A stretch of 43,175 nucleotides of DNA from Clostridia bacterium (lineage in GTDB: Bacteria; Bacillota; Clostridia; Oscillospirales; Acutalibacteraceae). The stretch is from NCBI GenBank assembly GCA_017631795.1, contig JAGBSO010000025.1, positions 1 through 43,175 of the forward strand, given 5' to 3'. Below, piece after piece: positions 25,701-32,264 of the stretch. Under the pieces are notes generated by a model. That model was not told the origin of the DNA. It was given only the letters and a program-made list of their open reading frames with translations, and ran no database searches. Each line of letters opens with the position of its first letter. The first letter of the stretch is position 1. The translations under genes were made by a program, and so were the position numbers.

Positions 25701-27381
25701 CGTTCTCAGCCTTGTTATTGATCTCTTTAAGCTCAACAAGGATCTCCTCAGTGATCTCCTTGGCGAAGAAACTTATGGTGCAATTGCAAGTGTTCTTGAA
25801 CTCAAGGGTGCTAAGCCCATGCAGGATTTCGATTGGCTCTACACAGAATATGCAGACACAGATAAGACATTCACACCTGTAGAGACAACAGAAATCTACT
25901 CAGCTACATACAATGAGTACTGGACAGTTGATAAGGCTCAGTATCTTGCAGACAATGCAGAAGATCTTGTCCTTAACGTACTCCACATGATGCAGCTTGA
26001 AATCGACGGCGTAAAGATTTCAGACATTGAAGTTCTCATCAAGACATTCATCTATGATCTTTACTCACAGAAAAATGCTGACGCTCTCCTTACAATGGTT
26101 AAGGATCTCGTAGCTAAGCTTTCAGAACTCGAACCTTACGGTGATCTCATCAAGACAGTTGCTAAGAGCTCTCTCGGAGTTGACCTCACTGCATGGGATA
26201 ACATGGTTCTCACTGTTGAAGACGGCAACAGAGATTCATTCTCAGCTGCTCTTTCACAGATCCTTGCTCCCGTAGTTCCCGTTCTTGAAATCCTTCTTAC
26301 AAGCAAGGATGTAAGCTTCTTCGTAGATATCGACGGCAACAATGCTATCACTCTCTACGGTTCAGAAGGTTACGCTTACGGTATTATTCCTCTTCTTGAG
26401 GCTCTCGGATGCTCAGGTATCCTTACTCCTGCTGAATACAAGGCAGCTATTGCTAAGGATCCCGCAAATGCTATCGCAGCTATCATCAATCCCTTGTTCG
26501 ACAAGATCGATGCACTCGCTGCAGATCCCATCAACGGCATTCTTGAACTCCTTCCCGCAGTTATCTACTTCGTTAATTCAAATGGTCTTGACACAGCTGC
26601 TAAGAATCTTCTTAACTCAGCAGACACTGTTCTTGAATGTCTTGAACCCCTCGTTGGTGTAACAAGCGTAGTTGATCTTCTTGGTATTGACCTTGCAACA
26701 TACAACTTCGATTACCTCTTCGGTCTCCTCGTTGACATGGCTGCTGACGCAGGTTTCGAAATTGATGTATTCGCAGGCAATGCTATCAACGAACTCACAA
26801 CAGGTAGAGTTGTTTCTTACCAGTCAAAGAACGGCGAAACATACTACACAATGCAGTATGCATCAGACCGTAGCAAGGCTGATATGGTAACAGTAGTTCT
26901 CCGTATGATCGTTGAATTCATTATCGACGAAAATAACTATGCTGCTATCAAGGCAATGCTTGCAGAAGCAATCGCAGACGAAGATACATACAATTCAGTA
27001 TGTACAGTTCTCGATGCTGTTATTGATGCAGCTGCAGAAGATCCCACTCGTGGTCAGGCAATGGCTACTATCTACTACCTGTTTGTAACTATCGATAAGA
27101 CAGCAGAAGGTGCAGATGACCTTTATCATGACATCACAAACTCTTGGGAACTCATCCTTCATCAGCTTGAAACAAGTGATGATCCTCTCCTCAGAAACCT
27201 TGAAAAGTCAATTAAGGAATCTCTCAATAAGTACTTCGATACAGATTACGTAGTAGGCGATAAGGAAAGCATCCTTGATGAAGAAAAAGACGCAGGCGCT
27301 ATTTCATTCATCGATGCAATCAAGAACTTCTTCCAGAAGATTGCTGATTTCTTCAGAAAGCTTTTCGGTATCACTGATTAA
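19741..27381 (+). CDS. Giant (2546-residue) secreted repeat protein
   Basis: Signal peptide at residues 1-35 (KIAKKSLSIFLSLLMIF...SYAATG). A cysteine-bearing region lies at about 147-225 (ECDGCEH, then more Cys). Four diverged repeats of about 400 residues start near 886, 1347, 1768 and 2163. Each has an ATF/AFxxxLxxxLAP helix, a GYxxGLxPxLExLG segment and an LLPxxxYFxNxxGL segment; from the second onward it is preceded by a WTK...YLxDNAxDIVxxVL element. It is acidic and rich in Leu, Asp and Ala, with no LPxTG, SLH or dockerin. It ends in an amphipathic helix (IKNFFQKIADFFRKLFG). Codons strongly favour AAC, TTC and ATC, unlike its neighbours, suggesting very high expression. I do not recognise the family; an abundant surface or matrix role is inferred. 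Confidence 0.93.
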   Translation: MKIAKKSLSIFLSLLMIFGTCSVALTGLSVTSYAATGTLASVKNALTDFVVNEIVYNGDLKHNSYTYIGDADVVAAIDEIYTYGISLREGNGTTNLRNSTAGILHAVAQNTGYTSGDKYTALQYILDPPGDVMSAIELVTPVKGGECDGCEHKYVYNDIPCTDNVLKTVTAYTTFNNLLSKYGSLSAIPTSLLEGVKYEYAMKYDQACLDQNEHKSGCDTVYDCMGYRWNYLRSQHRTEIKNIVAVEELKEYAETLASADLSMTFDEMIALSAAELEEIYVENYGPYQEMIDKYTFENIKTLFGSYNAYFDSLLKAKQINLAMPALDIIIANYGKSYDNTNYDEMAAIYAPMKGAYDVIKNFGSDVFDYVQAKDEYKDVDLGAVVTYIDDLSFSLDVIKLTELKPIIDADLAENATAGDNPKDTANPPSDILYGLIEKFEGYKATIENSNFGAVNTVLRGTDANVDTFLEKLYEKRSNRTETESAFNGQMSYWTPILHGNYTELLNHELISMHADYDTKLEELKDLYAELVAEHGAAIVDPLFKVTLGEGGTPTLLTTAVESMKTTALNSLKAEMVARNSTQLAVVAEYEGLAANVNFNNFIEVGNGFKGFDQALYDYCAHADRNWVSSSDTALYAKVSTIITNYTNFVNSINSSGFTKVELDTNGVYVVREVYENDLVKDEAYTVSTDTFNQTVVKLDNFLASEDFGALLGFEDENGDPLGLGDYLYDLIGGFLFSDDLINMVVGMLFPMIEDLLNTMIPDLLNGEDVNPDKVPPSDLGALGYVAIGALLDGAEGGIDVYLNDRTFNGQNRVQQTYMSLLKNAGLYIFPETFADSMVSSGVLTTSSETYIKLKAAGASWTNLHSEFDPETETFTYDFKFDWGVTDKATFAKAFGGVLDTIKPLLPTAFLNQALDITLGTESNPAGVGYGSIKYSIVSISNKEFYATLPIALQPLNVYGNILQPLFKALGLNANASLSSSSKGIDYANAILNPIFELLDKVAANPLDTILGLLPSLAELLATDFVDDLLSKIMIDVSVSLKIVGSNDGTFDTLAGLLGSLLTFELFGDQLGMNDLLGASQMKDIIGVDIRNINNLLDFVFEKLGVELDLPDIDQSALIACAKWNGAHNLTADKADVLFFLLDYVTKALGTDFLAGLIGGDEEADPDAILTKVLNAVKASATTNNEDIVAAIVELINPVEYDMMSMTWAEGPAESVVYLNYANEWTKSESQYLIDNALDIVNSVLALTGGEALDLNVFLTDTVNGLFEANFTNATITSLVEALAGIELPEILNTLLVDELGVDMSAWANDFGYLFNEEVAAPEQAVLSVAAVKDAEGNIVWNNLVDGDRDAFIDTVLALLAPFAPAVSWLFGGKDLSVFNVVELKGYESFDSTLGVLLKDVLGVNVPAVDFANAPMAALNTVADSVFAWLDATLAADNLAERAVDLVADLLWYVDSNGLSVLLNNLLLPVLALVDTVRPIIDVDVDTILSVIVSDLINGNELDLDKILDMLFGTYEGNDDILVSVTLDGINLAAVLTVVDKMFGTDLTNSSLVSVGLKGIRNKDLDAADALTIILSSVIDCLSQPAAEEGKTNAQAIFAYVGEKTGNEDIGEIVTAVLDLIGGVVYEYSQPNWGYMFGTDEEFNTTLPEHSIVYLGYTNNWTKESAEAVYDSLEDIVAMVLDSALEGESIATLLNGILEDKVYTDEIVNTVVELLVNLIAALDETLRDTVDVVVDTDIATWFSFCTYNEETEKYECTKDWGINRARNKKATFVNAIKEVLAPANQLLAFLFFGDSYEFFTASTGKSLITLNGGEGYAKGLVPILEALGCTMKPADAYYANGRYDVPAAVEDIFNALLTLVDKVSDAPAEEVFKLLPNIIYFLNADGFKSSVNNILAPVNGILEKLTPIVDVNIAGLVKDAIGLDISDISTETLLAFAGEYGFVMSDKLVNLIKTFYIGELVEFESANGDLAYRMAYTDEESAGDMLTIVLSLVIDLFKLNKDLLSDLLGEETYGAIASVLELKGAKPMQDFDWLYTEYADTDKTFTPVETTEIYSATYNEYWTVDKAQYLADNAEDLVLNVLHMMQLEIDGVKISDIEVLIKTFIYDLYSQKNADALLTMVKDLVAKLSELEPYGDLIKTVAKSSLGVDLTAWDNMVLTVEDGNRDSFSAALSQILAPVVPVLEILLTSKDVSFFVDIDGNNAITLYGSEGYAYGIIPLLEALGCSGILTPAEYKAAIAKDPANAIAAIINPLFDKIDALAADPINGILELLPAVIYFVNSNGLDTAAKNLLNSADTVLECLEPLVGVTSVVDLLGIDLATYNFDYLFGLLVDMAADAGFEIDVFAGNAINELTTGRVVSYQSKNGETYYTMQYASDRSKADMVTVVLRMIVEFIIDENNYAAIKAMLAEAIADEDTYNSVCTVLDAVIDAAAEDPTRGQAMATIYYLFVTIDKTAEGADDLYHDITNSWELILHQLETSDDPLLRNLEKSIKESLNKYFDTDYVVGDKESILDEEKDAGAISFIDAIKNFFQKIADFFRKLFGITD

Positions 27382-27410
27382 TAATCTGAAAAAACTCAAT
27401 AAATAAGTTT

Positions 27411-27438
27411 CCCCGGAGCTTCGGCTCCGGGGTTTTTT
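27411..27438 (+). terminator. Strong terminator after the giant gene
   Basis: Stem CCCCGGAGC / GCTCCGGGG capped by a stable TTCG tetraloop, then TTTTTT. Confidence 0.97.
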
Positions 27439-27447
27439 GTTGTTTAC

Positions 27448-27478
27448 ATAAAAAAAGATACTGCATTTCTGCAGTATC
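27448..27478 (-). terminator. Terminator of the small minus-strand gene
   Basis: Stem GATACTGCA / TGCAGTATC followed on the minus strand by a run of T's. Confidence 0.9.
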
Positions 27479-27483
27479 AGAGT

Positions 27484-27804
27484 TTAAATATAGTATTCAT
27501 TAATATCAATAACTTCAAACTTGTAAATCTTGAATCTTCCTTTCGGAAAAGCATTGTTGAATGCTGCTTTGACAGAAAGTTTCTTTGACGTGAGAATTAC
27601 ATCCATTGACACTTCGCTGAAATGCAATTCAGGCAATTCTTCGATGGATGCAAGTTCAATATATCTTTTTCCGTCTTCTTTTGATGTGAAGAGATAAAAA
27701 TTCAGAATGGGCAAAGTCTTTTCGCCCACAACAATTCTTTCAAATTGCCCTCTGTTTGATTTTTTCTTCTTCTTTTTTTCTTTAAACTTTTTGAAAAATT
27801 CCAT
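27484..27804 (-). CDS. Small uncharacterised protein with lysine-rich N-terminus
   Basis: A 106-residue protein. A lysine-rich stretch (FFKKFKEKKKKKKSNRG) opens it, followed by a compact beta-rich domain of about 80 residues (FERIVVGEKTLPILNFYLFTSKEDGKRYIELASIEELP...). No signal peptide or membrane segment. I do not recognise the family. The ATG at 27804 has AAAGGTG upstream, better than the GTG at 27816. It is transcribed alone, convergent with the giant gene, and has its own promoter and terminator. The basic N-terminus could bind nucleic acid or membrane; this is only a guess. Confidence 0.75.
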   Translation of the reverse strand: MEFFKKFKEKKKKKKSNRGQFERIVVGEKTLPILNFYLFTSKEDGKRYIELASIEELPELHFSEVSMDVILTSKKLSVKAAFNNAFPKGRFKIYKFEVIDINEYYI

Positions 27805-27834
27805 TGATACACACACCTTTATAAAACTAAAGAT

Positions 27835-27863
27835 ATTTTACTGTTTATTTGGAATTAAGTCAA
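27835..27863 (-). promoter_or_regulatory. Promoter of the small minus-strand gene
   Basis: Minus strand: TTGACT (27863-27858), 17 bases, TAAAAT (27840-27835). Confidence 0.7.
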
Positions 27864-27903
27864 TATAAAATTTTTTAAAGGTATTTATTTTGCAAAAAAA
27901 TTG

Positions 27904-27912
27904 TGTTATACT
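27904..27912 (+). promoter_or_regulatory. Extended -10 promoter of the glycosyltransferase-RqcH operon
   Basis: TGTTATACT: -10 TATACT (27907-27912) with an upstream TG (27904-27905). No good -35 at 17 bases, consistent with an extended -10 promoter. Confidence 0.5.
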
Positions 27913-27930
27913 ATCCTGTAAGGATGTGAT

Positions 27931-28872
27931 ATGATGAAAAAACTGTCTGTTATCGTTCCTTGTTATAACGAAGAAGCTGTACTTCCGGCTTTTTATGATG
28001 AAATCACACAGGTTGCTGCAGGATGCAGTAATTATGAATTTGAGTTTCTTTTTGTAAACGACGGTAGTAAGGATAACACCCAGAATATAGTAGAATCTTT
28101 TGCGAAAAAAGACGCAAGAGTCAAGTTTATATCTTTTTCAAGAAATTTCGGCAAAGAGGCAGGAATGCTTGCGGGACTTGAACATTGCACAGGTGATTTT
28201 GCTTGTTTTATTGATGCAGATTTACAGCATTCCCCTGACCTTATTCCTGAAATGCTTAAAGCTGTTGACGAGGAAAATTATGACGTTGCTGCATGCAGAC
28301 GAGTAGACAGAAAAGGTGAGCAGAAATTCAAGAGTATGCTCTCAGGTGCTTTTTATAAAGTGGTCAACAGGATTTCTGAAACATATATTGATGACGGTGC
28401 TCAGGATTACCGCATCATGAACAGAAATGTGATTGATTCAATTCTTTCCATGCAGGAGAATATCCGCTTTACAAAGGGTATTTTCAGCTGGGTCGGATTC
28501 AACGTAAAATGGTTTCCCCACGAAAACAGAGAGAGAGCAGCAGGTGACACAAAGTGGTCGGTCAGAAAGCTGTTCAAATATGCGATGGACGGTATCATCG
28601 GCTACACATCAAGCCCCCTGAGAATTCCTCTTTATCTCGGTTTCATTCTTCTGCTGCTCAGCGGAATTTACGCATTGGGAGTTGTTATACGGCTGATTGT
28701 TGCAGGTCATGTTTTCTCACTTACTTCCGGAGCAATTCTCTTTGCTGTAATGGTAGTCGGAGGACTTATTCTCGTAAGCCTTGGTATCGTAGGTGAATAT
28801 CTGGCAAGAATATATACTGAAGTCAAAGACAGACCGAAGTATCTTATAGCAAAAACAAATTGTGATAAATAA
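27931..28872 (+). CDS. Membrane-bound family 2 glycosyltransferase (DPM/GtrB type)
   Basis: A 313-residue polyprenyl-phosphate glycosyltransferase homologue. The N-terminal GT-A domain has LSVIVPCYNEEAVLP, FVNDGSKDNT, SRNFGKEAG and the DxD-containing FIDADLQHSP, followed by QDYRIMNR. Two C-terminal TM helices (about residues 232-255 and 267-290) anchor it, and the tail GEYLARIYTEVKDRP is diagnostic. Enzymes of this class transfer glucose or another sugar to undecaprenyl phosphate for export. The start has AAGGATG upstream. A DUF1858 gene follows after 16 bases, so it heads a long operon. Confidence 0.94.
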   Translation: MMKKLSVIVPCYNEEAVLPAFYDEITQVAAGCSNYEFEFLFVNDGSKDNTQNIVESFAKKDARVKFISFSRNFGKEAGMLAGLEHCTGDFACFIDADLQHSPDLIPEMLKAVDEENYDVAACRRVDRKGEQKFKSMLSGAFYKVVNRISETYIDDGAQDYRIMNRNVIDSILSMQENIRFTKGIFSWVGFNVKWFPHENRERAAGDTKWSVRKLFKYAMDGIIGYTSSPLRIPLYLGFILLLLSGIYALGVVIRLIVAGHVFSLTSGAILFAVMVVGGLILVSLGIVGEYLARIYTEVKDRPKYLIAKTNCDK

Positions 28873-28888
28873 AAAGGAGATAAATACA

Positions 28889-29080
28889 ATGGAAATTACA
28901 AGAAAATCAGTTATCGGTGAAATTCTCGACAATTACCCCACACTTGCACCCTACTTCCTTGAAATGGGTATGCATTGTCTCGGCTGTCCTTCAGCAAGAA
29001 GCGAAACAGTTGAACAGGCTTGCATGGTTCACGGTGTAAATGCTGACGAACTTGTTGCAAAGCTCAACGCAAACAAGTAA
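28889..29080 (+). CDS. DUF1858 domain protein
   Basis: A 63-residue single-domain DUF1858 protein. The family pattern is clear: VIGEILDNYPTLAPYFLEMGMHCLGCPSA, with the conserved CLGC pair in the hybrid-cluster-associated context. Its function is not established; the cysteines could bind a metal or cluster or carry redox chemistry. A strong AAGGAGAT site precedes the ATG at 28889. Its stop overlaps the start of trmK by one base, so translation of the two is coupled. Confidence 0.92.
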   Translation: MEITRKSVIGEILDNYPTLAPYFLEMGMHCLGCPSARSETVEQACMVHGVNADELVAKLNANK

Positions 29081-29766
29081 TGAATATCGTTCTGACAGAA
29101 AGGCTCAGAACTGCGGCAGAGCTTGTAAGATGCTCCCGTAAAACAGTAGATGTCGGCACAGATCACGGTTATCTGCCGGCATTTCTTGTTATGGGGGGAA
29201 TTACAGATAATGTAACAGCCGCAGACATCGGCAAAGGTCCGCTTGAAAATGCCGAAAAAACAATAGCGAAATATTCTCTTGAAGGCAAGATAGATACCTG
29301 TCTGTCTGACGGACTTGAAAAAATCTCCCATGACACGCAGGAGATTATAATCTGCGGAATGGGAGGTACGCTGATTGCTGAAATCCTCGGCAAAGCAGAA
29401 TGGATAAAGCACGAAGAAATCCATCTCATTCTTCAGCCCATGACTCATTCTTATGATGTGCGCAAATTCCTTTCGGAAAACGGATTTTATATCGATACAG
29501 AGAAATTCTGCACCGATACGGGCAGAGATTACGTTGTCATAAGTGCTTTTTATAACGGAAAAGACAACAGCCGTGATGATTTTTATTATTACTTCGGTGA
29601 TGTGGTGACAGGTAAATCCGAAAGCGAACTCGGTTACATAAAAAAGCAGATTTATTATATAAAATCCCGTTATGAAGGGCTTATGATGTCGCATAATTTC
29701 GCTGAAGCAAAGCCGTTTGCAGATGTGCTTGACGGTGTTAAGGGAAAATGGAGTGAATTGTTATGA
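29080..29766 (+). CDS. trmK: tRNA (adenine(22)-N1)-methyltransferase
   Basis: A 228-residue TrmK (COG2384) that methylates N1 of A22 in tRNA using S-adenosylmethionine. The Rossmann motif I is VDVGTDHGYLPAFL, then AADIGKGPLENAEKT, and the catalytic-site region ICGMGGTLIAEIL. The C-terminal helical tail is present and the length is normal. It overlaps the previous gene by one base and the next by four bases. The trmK-nif3 pairing is conserved across Firmicutes (yqfN-yqfO in Bacillus). Confidence 0.95.
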   Translation: MNIVLTERLRTAAELVRCSRKTVDVGTDHGYLPAFLVMGGITDNVTAADIGKGPLENAEKTIAKYSLEGKIDTCLSDGLEKISHDTQEIIICGMGGTLIAEILGKAEWIKHEEIHLILQPMTHSYDVRKFLSENGFYIDTEKFCTDTGRDYVVISAFYNGKDNSRDDFYYYFGDVVTGKSESELGYIKKQIYYIKSRYEGLMMSHNFAEAKPFADVLDGVKGKWSELL

Positions 29767-30515
29767 AAATAAAGGAAGTTTATGATTTTATAGACAGTAT
29801 TGCACCTTATAACACACAGTGTGAATGGGATAACAGCGGTTTTATGTGCGGTGATATGGATAAAGAAGTTGATTCTGTTATGCTTTGTCTTGACTGCACA
29901 AATGATGTGATTGAACAGGCTGTTTCAAACGGATGCAAACTTATTATCTGTCATCATCCCTTGATTTTTGCTCCTGTAAAGCGTGTTTATGACGGCACAG
30001 CTCTTTATAACGCAATAAAAAATGATATAACAGTCATCTCTGCTCATACAAATCTTGATATGGCAGATGACGGCGTGAATGATGTTCTTGCAGAAATATC
30101 AGGACTTACAGATTGCGAAAAACTTTTTGCAGAAAATGCACCTTTTATGAGAATGGGAAATGTGAAAGAACAGTCTGCATCTGATTTTGCAAAGTTTATT
30201 GCAGAAAAACTCGGTAACGGTGCCGAAGTTTTTGACTCAGGCAGAAAAGTGAAAAAAGTTGCAGTCTGCGGCGGTGCAGGCGGTGAATATATTCCCGAAG
30301 CGTTTTATGCAGGCTGTGATACATTCGTAACAGGCGAAGCAAAACATCACGAAAGACTTGAAGCTCAGCGACTGGGCATAAATCTTATTGTTGCAGGTCA
30401 TTTCAGCACAGAAGTGCCTGTGATTGAAAAATTAAGCGAAAAATTATTAAAGGCTTTTCCGAAGCACCGAATTTTTGTTGCGTCGGAAGAAAGCATTTGT
30501 AAAACGGTGGTATAA
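29763..30515 (+). CDS. Nif3-like dinuclear metal centre protein (YqfO family)
   Basis: A 250-residue Nif3/DUF34 family protein, often annotated GTP cyclohydrolase 1 type 2. Metal-binding residues are visible in LIICHHPLIF, SAHTNLDMADDGVND and AGHFSTEVP. This is the short form without the central PII-like insertion of Bacillus YqfO. A hydrolase or metallochaperone role has been proposed for the family, not proven. It overlaps trmK by four bases and ends immediately before the RqcH start. Confidence 0.94.
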   Translation: MKIKEVYDFIDSIAPYNTQCEWDNSGFMCGDMDKEVDSVMLCLDCTNDVIEQAVSNGCKLIICHHPLIFAPVKRVYDGTALYNAIKNDITVISAHTNLDMADDGVNDVLAEISGLTDCEKLFAENAPFMRMGNVKEQSASDFAKFIAEKLGNGAEVFDSGRKVKKVAVCGGAGGEYIPEAFYAGCDTFVTGEAKHHERLEAQRLGINLIVAGHFSTEVPVIEKLSEKLLKAFPKHRIFVASEESICKTVV

Positions 30516-32249
30516 ATGGCATTAGACGGAATTTTTCTCCATCTTCTGAGTGAAGAATTGAAAGAAGTGCTCATAGGCTCAAAGGTGGATAAAATACATC
30601 AGACACAGAAAGTCGAGCTTGTTTTCACAATGAGAACGAGAAACGGTGCATACAGATTGCTTCTCTCAGCATCGGGAAATGCACCCAGACTTCATCTGAC
30701 AACACATTCAATAGAAAATCCCCCGAAACCTCCCATGCTGTGTATGCTTCTGAGAAAACATCTTGGCAGTGCAACACTTGTTGATATTCAGCAGGAAGGT
30801 CTTGACAGAATTCTGAAACTTGTTTTCAGCTCTGTTAATGAACTCGGCGACAGAGTTATAAGAACGCTTGTAATCGAAATCATGGCGCAGTACAGTAATA
30901 TCATTCTTCTTGATGAAAACGGCGTTATAATCGATTCTGTAAAGCGTGTTGATAACACAAAGTCATCTGTCAGGGAAGTTCTGCCCGGTCTTCCTTATGA
31001 ACTTCCTCCCGGACAGAATAAACTGAACATTGCTGAAAACACAACCGATGAAATAATATCGGCAATAACAAGCAAGAATACAAAGCTAAACAATGCGATT
31101 CTTTCATCAATGGAAGGTATGTCACCCGTACTCTGCCGTGAAATTGCATTCAGAACAGCAGGTATGGATGCTGTTGCAGACGAACTTTCCGACGTTCAGA
31201 AGGAAAAACTTGCATTCGAGTTTGATATGCTTAAAAATACTGTTCTTAACAGAACTGTTTCGCCAAATGCTGTTGCAGATGCCGAGGGAAAACTTCTTGA
31301 TTTTTCATTCGTGCCGATTACTCAGTACGGCTCAGCAGCGCAGTATCTGTCATATGAATCACTTTCGGAAACTCTCGAAAGATTCTATTTTGAAAGAGAA
31401 CGACTTGCAAGAACAAAATCAAAGGCAGAAGACCTTTTCAAGACTATAAATAATCTTATTGAGCGTCTTGCAAAGAAAATCAGCAATCAGATGGCAGAAC
31501 TTGAAGAGTGTAAAGACAGGGAAGAGAAAAAAGTTTTTGCAGAGCTTATCAATGCAAATCTTTACAGACTCAGCAAGGGAAGCTCTGTTTATGAGCTTGA
31601 AAATTATTACGATGATTATAAGACTGTTGCAATTGACGTAAAACCCGAGCTGACTCCAACGGAAAATGCACAGCGATATTATAAAGAATACAGAAAGCTC
31701 AGAACAGCCGAAGAAATGCTCACAAAACTCATTGCAGAGGGCAGAGAAGAGCTTTCATATCTGAGAACTGTTCTCGATGAACTCAGCCGTGCAGAAACAG
31801 AAAGAGAAATCAGCGAAATCCGTCAGGAGCTTTCCGACGGTGGATTTGTCAGACAGAAAAATCAGGGCAAAGTCAAGAGAAGTCAGCCGATGCCTCCGCT
31901 TGAATTCGATGCTCCCGACGGTTTTAAAGTCTGGGTCGGCAGAAACAATATTCAGAATGATAAACTGTCGCTTAAAACTGCAATGAAATCAGATCTGTGG
32001 TTCCATATCCAGAAAGCACCCGGCTCACATGTTATTCTCTCGCTTGAAGGCAGAACACCCACAGAAAAAGCAATGGAATTTGCAGCAAAAGTTGCAGCAT
32101 ATTACAGCTCAGGCAGAGAAGCAGGTGCAGTTGAAGTTGACTACACAGAAGTCAGAAATCTCAAAAAACCTGTCGGTTCAAAACCGGGTTTTGTGATTTA
32201 TCATGTTTATAATTCAGTGTTGGTGAAACCTGAAAACCCCGAAAATTAA
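30516..32249 (+). CDS. rqcH: Ribosome quality control factor RqcH (NFACT family)
   Basis: A 577-residue NFACT protein, the bacterial Rqc2/NEMF homologue. It binds stalled 50S-peptidyl-tRNA complexes and recruits tRNA-Ala to add C-terminal alanine tails for degradation. The NFACT-N domain (residues 1-180) has the Asp97-Arg98 pair needed for alanine tailing in B. subtilis. A helix-hairpin-helix region, a long coiled coil (about 285-420) and the C-terminal NFACT-R domain (DLWFHIQKAPGSHVIL) follow. Older annotations call it a fibronectin-binding protein. It starts directly after the nif3 stop with no space and is followed by a glycoside hydrolase 15 bases later. Confidence 0.96.
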   Translation: MALDGIFLHLLSEELKEVLIGSKVDKIHQTQKVELVFTMRTRNGAYRLLLSASGNAPRLHLTTHSIENPPKPPMLCMLLRKHLGSATLVDIQQEGLDRILKLVFSSVNELGDRVIRTLVIEIMAQYSNIILLDENGVIIDSVKRVDNTKSSVREVLPGLPYELPPGQNKLNIAENTTDEIISAITSKNTKLNNAILSSMEGMSPVLCREIAFRTAGMDAVADELSDVQKEKLAFEFDMLKNTVLNRTVSPNAVADAEGKLLDFSFVPITQYGSAAQYLSYESLSETLERFYFERERLARTKSKAEDLFKTINNLIERLAKKISNQMAELEECKDREEKKVFAELINANLYRLSKGSSVYELENYYDDYKTVAIDVKPELTPTENAQRYYKEYRKLRTAEEMLTKLIAEGREELSYLRTVLDELSRAETEREISEIRQELSDGGFVRQKNQGKVKRSQPMPPLEFDAPDGFKVWVGRNNIQNDKLSLKTAMKSDLWFHIQKAPGSHVILSLEGRTPTEKAMEFAAKVAAYYSSGREAGAVEVDYTEVRNLKKPVGSKPGFVIYHVYNSVLVKPENPEN

Positions 32250-32264
32250 AAAGAGGTGGAAGAA

